Shown piece after piece: positions 30,567 to 34,310 of a stretch of 34,310 nt of DNA. Source of the stretch: Reticulitermes lucifugus (lineage: Eukaryota; Arthropoda; Insecta; Blattodea; Rhinotermitidae); contig JAKCWW010005961.1 of assembly GCA_026260175.1 (NCBI GenBank), positions 1-34,310 of the forward strand. The letters are read 5' to 3'. The notes beneath the pieces are model-generated. The model did not search any database. It was not told the DNA's origin and saw only the letters and a list, made by a program, of their open reading frames with translations. Numbering within the stretch: the stretch's first letter is position 1; every line of letters starts with the position of its first letter. The position numbers were made by a program, and so were the translations under genes.

Positions 30567-31430
30567 ATGTTTGTTTTTACAGATAGAAGTACAAAGCGAA
30601 GATTTAAGCATTTGCCTTACCCAGCAACGTTGACTAAGTGCGTAATGGTGGACTCTCAAAAATTTTATTTATGTGACTTTGATTACAGTAAGGACAGGAG
30701 TCAGTTATGTGATAGATTAGATAAAGATATAGGGCTTGGTGTATGGTACGAGACTTTGTACCAATAAACAATCAATGGGTATGGCTGGTGGAGGAAGTAT
30801 TAAAATTATTTTATAAAGACAATATAGCATGTGGTGTTGTAGGAATGTACCCAGCATTTGTTGCGGGAGTGTTGAAGGACTTTGATAAAATAAATTTTTA
30901 CATAGCGTTGAACAGGAATAAGGAGGATGGATTTGGTAGTTACATTGAAAGTGCAGTTGCGCCACAGGAATGTACAGTGACAACGTCAGATGCAGGAAAA
31001 CAGTTTAATGTAGTGTGTGGTGGACAAAGTGTTGTAGTGAACTTTTTAATGAGATTAGGCGATGAAGAGCCAGCTAAGTTTTCGCTGAACATGGTAATGA
31101 ACATATTTAACAACTTGGACAGAATGAAACTACCATACGGCATAGTATGTATTGAAGGACGTATAGTGTATGTGTATGATTCAATTAATCATTCACAATT
31201 TATATGTGCTGAAGAACNAGGTGAAAAATTTTTATGAACCATTGAAAAAACTTGCTGATTGTAAAGTTCCAGAGTATAATTTTCTACAATGTCATAAACG
31301 TGGAAGTGATAGATTCTGCAATGTTAGTAGTCACTACGATAAATCTGACAAGAAAATACAGTGAAAGTGTGTTTTATGTATAAGAAACCCGCCAACATTA
31401 AAGGGTTTGTGTTTAAAAGCACTAGAATAG
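30567..31430 (+). pseudogene. Unrecognised gene of about 280 codons, frame-disrupted, C-terminal CxxC
   Basis: Three long open segments follow each other on the plus strand. The first (30567 to about 30754) has LPYPATLTKCVMVD and LCDRLDKDIGLGVWYET. The second (about 30752-31217) has NNQWVWLVEEVLKLFY, GMYPAFVAGVLKDFDKINFY and YGIVCIEGRIVYVYDS. The third (31218-31364, continuing to 31430) has NFYEPLKKLADCKVPEYNF and, after one TGA, KCVLCIRNPPTLKGLCLKAL. Breaks: a one-base shift near 30755, a shift at the N at 31218 (perhaps only an assembly error), TGA at 31362-31364, then TAG at 31428-31430 as likely end. The GMYPAFVAG..D.INFY stretch loosely resembles a nucleotidyltransferase fold core, but no clear catalytic Asp pair is visible. 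Start: ATG at 30567, or an exon after the TTTTTACAG acceptor ending at 30582. I do not know its family. A chromosomal gene, a selfish element or an endogenous viral gene are all possible. Confidence 0.6.
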
Positions 31431-31834
31431 CATGCTAGCAGGTTATCGTAACAAGTGTGAACACATAGTAAATTACAATATTGTCTGTTATACTACTGTT
31501 AATATTACAAATTAGGAAAACATAGTGCTGATAGTATAGCGCTAAGAAATAATGTGAATACACTTAGTTAGTTAATAGATAGTAATAATATTACAAGGCT
31601 TTAAATAACAGTAAGATTATTTACTTATTTAATAAGGTTTAACACGCTACAATGTGAAAAAAAAATTTATGTATAATATACGTAAAGGAACATGGTTACA
31701 AAATTAATTATACACTGTGAGAAAGCAGGTACGGATTGACAATGTAAGCATATGTAAAGACATGGATTATAGAATATATATATATATATACGTATGCAGA
31801 ATTGTTTTGGTGAACAACGGTAGGTTACAATGTG
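31431..31834. other. No gene seen; probable 3' flank of the preceding gene
   Basis: Very AT-rich with dense stops in all frames; an (AT)n run lies at about 31776-31791. Confidence 0.5.
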
Positions 31835-32440
31835 TATGCGTAAGTTCTACTACACGATAGATCATATTTATAATTAATTAACGTAGTAAACTGGAATTAT
31901 AGACATGTATATGAATGAAGAAATAGTTACAAGTACGGACTTGCTACACTAGACAGACAGACATGCAGGTGCAAGCAAATATAGCTTGACACCCTACGGC
32001 AACATACTATTTAGAGCATCAGAATGTAGATAGACTNTCTGCAGCCAAACGATCAGGTGTTTACACAGCTGGTTTAATATGCAAAGACTAGTAGGCTTTA
32101 CTTAATGATGTTGTACAGAAATAATTATTCTGTTCTGAAGAATGTAGACGTTAATGTACGCTATACATATTTTGTCTAGAAAATAAGCGTTTTAGCATAG
32201 AAATGAAAACTTACTTTACTTGACTTGTTAATTAAATACAAAAAAGGGTAATACAGAAATTAAAATGAACACTACAGGTTTACACCAAACCAATTATCGA
32301 AGAGGTATTCCATCCATATGTAGACATGAACACAAAGCTAATGTACTTTCAGTCTTTAGATGGTGTTGGATACTACATTTTGAGGTAAAAACATAATGAT
32401 CCTGAGACCATAGCCATTTTTTAGACGACGATAAATTTTT
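31835..32440 (+). repeat. Tandem duplication, copy A (with internal deletion)
   Basis: Aligns with copy B from 32448, offset 613 at the start and 608 by 32200. It then lacks 329 bp that copy B has (B 32814-33141), after which the match resumes at GAAAACTTAC (32205 against 33142). It contains a one-base N at 32037. Its right end carries the decayed coding tail described for copy B, with stops. Confidence 0.9.
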
Positions 32441-32447
32441 ATTTTAT

Positions 32448-33371
32448 TATGCATAAGTTCTACTACACGATAGATCATATTTATAATTAATTAACGTAGT
32501 AAACTGGAATTATAGACATGTATATGGAGAAATAGTTACAAGTACGGACTTGCTACGCTAGACAGACAGACAGGCAGGTGCAAGCAAATATAGCCTGACC
32601 CCTACGGCAACATAATATTTAGAGCATCAGAATGTAGGTAGACTTTTTGTCGCCAGACGATAAGGTGTTTACACAGATGGTTTAATATGCTAAGACTAGT
32701 AGGTTTTACTTAATGGTGTTGTACAGAAATATTTATTTTGTTTGGAAGTCTGTAGACATTAATGTACTTTGTACATATTCTGTTTAGAAAATAAACGTTT
32801 TAGCATAGAAATTATTTTCGATGTGTTATAACTTTACATTGCAAGTTTTGTTTTTAACTATAATAGATGATAAGTTTTAATAATTAACTGATTATATACG
32901 TTGGTACGTACAATGCATGGCTATTAGTATTACGCTATTACATTGAATATAGNTACTTAAATTATCAGAAAACATATGTTATTAAGCATCGTACGGCATT
33001 GATGCTAAACTGATTATTTCTGAATATGTAACTGAAAATATAAGGTACTTTGTGAAACAATCACTTTAGACATTTATGAATGAAGGGAAAAAAAGGATCG
33101 GATGGCAATTCATAGAACATGAGAACAAAAGATAGTAGGCTGAAAACTTACTTTACTTGACTTATTAAATAACTACAGAAAAGTTAATACATAAATTAAA
33201 AGGAACACTACAGGTTTATGCAAAACCAATTATTGAGGATGCATTCCATTTATATGTGGACATGACCACAAAGTTCGTGTGTTCTCCATCCTCAGATGGC
33301 ACTGATACAACTTTTTGGGGTAAAAAACGTAGTGATCCGGAGACCATAGCAATTCTCAGGCGACGATAAAA
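32448..33371 (+). repeat. Tandem duplication, copy B (longer form)
   Basis: Starts TATGCATAAGTTCTAC, matching TATGCGTAAGTTCTAC of copy A. By eye roughly 85-90% of bases agree in shared parts. The extra 329 bp (32814-33141) includes coding-like text at 32995-33132 (GIDAKLIISEYVTENIRYF and RIGWQFIEHENKR) interrupted by a TAG. An N lies at 32953. Confidence 0.9.
33169..33369 (+). pseudogene. Decayed coding tail in copy B (counterpart in copy A)
   Basis: An open stretch of 66 codons ending TAA (33367-33369) reads KPIIEDAFHLYVDM and RSDPETIAILRRR. Copy A (32280-32440) gives KPIIEEVFHPYVDMNTK and NDPETIAI, with a TAA and a one-base insertion just before the end. Conservation of KPIIE..FH.YVDM.TK and DPETIAI, with the same spacing in both copies, suggests that a real C-terminus once lay here. 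It may belong to the same gene family as 30567-31430. No function recognised. By-eye inference, not proven. Confidence 0.4.
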
Positions 33372-33570
33372 TTGTTTTTTTAACTTTACAACGTGCTAAC
33401 GTTTCTTTATATTTTAAAACAGCTAGCACACGCTGTTTGTTTATTATAGTACGAAGGTGAAAGTGGATCATAGGTGAAAAACCTTTTTTCTGAATAGTCA
33501 GGCCGAACGGAGTTCCATGAATCCTCCGTGATTCTATTAGCGATACGATGGACATATGTTTAGCAGCCAT
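33292..33570 (-). CDS. Hypothetical minus-strand frame, doubtful
   Basis: 92 codons starting at 33570 in a good start context (A at -3, G at +4), and on the minus strand preceded by an acceptor-like TTTGTTTTTCAG. The N-terminal half (MAAKHMSIVSLIESRRIHG) lies outside the tandem duplication. The C-terminal part runs antisense through the decayed coding tail, so at least that part is unlikely to be real. No family recognised. Confidence 0.2.
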   Translation of the reverse strand: MAAKHMSIVSLIESRRIHGTPFGLTIQKKGFSPMIHFHLRTIINKQRVLAVLKYKETLARCKVKKTILSSPENCYGLRITTFFTPKSCISAI

Positions 33571-33659
33571 TTTACGAGATTACGCTGAAAAACAAATAAA
33601 ATACGGAATTAACATTATTATAGATATTAAAACATTTACATGTAGGGGTATAAAATTTA

Positions 33660-33684
33660 TAAATTATTATTATTATTATTATTA
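33660..33684 (+). repeat. (ATT)n microsatellite
   Basis: About seven trinucleotide copies. Confidence 0.9.
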
Positions 33685-33779
33685 TGTTCTGTAGATATTC
33701 ACGATATACAAGTACATTTAGATATTCTTAACTATACAGTTTAAGGTAGGAACTAAATTGAACACTTTCTTACAGGCCT

Positions 33780-34310
33780 GAAGAAAGGAGAAAAACTTAG
33801 AACTATTACTGCAATGAACTGAAATACCTTATAGTATGAGAGAATATTACAAAGAGATCAAAATTTTAAATACTATTGTTATCATAGGTATGAACCGATA
33901 CAGCTATTAGCCACAAAAGTTAGTTTTGATTTGTAACATCTTAATATAACATTACATAATTTATGAGTTTAAAACTATTGATACATGACGAACCCTGAGA
34001 AGCACTCGATAAAGAGATTATGAAGGTAATTAAAATTTACTTTAGATTATTTAGGTGTGATGAAATAATGAAAATGTACGTACGGTTGTTATAAACGAGA
34101 AAACAATTGAACTATTACTGTGATAAAACAGGAAATACGCTGCAATATCAGTAACTATTACAAAGAGACCAAAACTTTAAATACTGTTGATACTATCGGC
34201 ATAAACTATGCATTTACAAAGTTATGTTTGATTTTTAACATACGAGTCTAGAATTATTGAAATATATTTAAACCGAGAAGCACATGAAGGCAAGTAGATT
34301 TGATTTGATT
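33780..34310 (+). repeat. Tandem duplication of about 310 bp, running off the window
   Basis: GAACTATTACTG (33800 and 34109), ATTACAAAGAGA-C (33846 and 34157) and AACC-GAGAAGCAC (33991 and 34271) occur in the same order in two blocks. The offset falls from 311 to 280 because of a deletion in the second block. No open frame. Confidence 0.8.

Noticed and set aside
31362..33369. Alternative genetic code with TAA and TAG read as Gln
   Set aside because: Attractive because peptides continue across stops, but TGA also occurs, the stop density is close to that expected for AT-rich DNA, and the two tandem copies differ mostly at codon positions 1 and 2. Decay is the simpler reading.

Overview
The window looks like non-coding, repeat-rich chromosomal DNA from an arthropod, most likely an insect. 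No intact host gene, tRNA, rRNA, operon or CRISPR array is visible, and the base composition is AT-rich. The insect call rests on the repeats. They include 3' ends of non-LTR retrotransposon reverse transcriptases, tRNA-derived SINEs, a Penelope-like element (PLE) with a GIY-YIG endonuclease, and a decayed member of a multi-copy arthropod protein family. From memory these forms are common in cockroach and termite genomes. I could not run a search, so the order is an inference.

Layout. 1-29.1 kb is a graveyard of mobile elements. Non-LTR reverse transcriptase 3' ends lie at about 6.2, 8.1, 11.0, 13.0 (minus), 20.7, 21.7, 23.0 and 26.75 kb. One SINE family occurs at 9.3, 11.65, 16.4 and 21.3 kb, always on the minus strand, and two other SINE-like pieces lie at 5.3 and 6.8 kb. 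PLE-type 3' modules, built round a hammerhead-like core (CTGANGA, stem, GAAA), occur at about ten places. The best at 7431-7474 folds as a nearly complete hammerhead ribozyme. Two of these elements are inverted, palindromic pairs bounded by target-site duplications (8619-8796 and 15522-16267). A 5'-truncated PLE with a GIY-YIG domain lies between 14-bp direct repeats at 18928-19543. A broken gene of a multi-copy arthropod family covers about 24538-25567, followed by a 40-bp minisatellite.

29.1-34.3 kb differs and may be one foreign or selfish unit. It starts with a compact block of transcription-factor-like motifs (CRE, ETS, E2F and YY1 types). Next comes a 61/35-bp higher-order tandem repeat. 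Then comes an array in which an inverted-repeat nuclear-receptor-type site (AGGTCA-N-TGACCT) sits at fixed distances from forkhead-type GTAAACA sites. About 600 bp further on is a frame-disrupted gene of about 280 codons (30567-31430) of unknown function with a C-terminal CxxC. After it are two tandem copies of a 0.6-0.95 kb unit, each carrying a decayed coding tail, and a further tandem duplication at the window edge.

Nothing here can be described as genes working together. The most useful targets are the ribozyme-like modules, the fold-back insertions, a probable 2-kb inversion between 11.0 and 13.06 kb, and the 29-34 kb unit.
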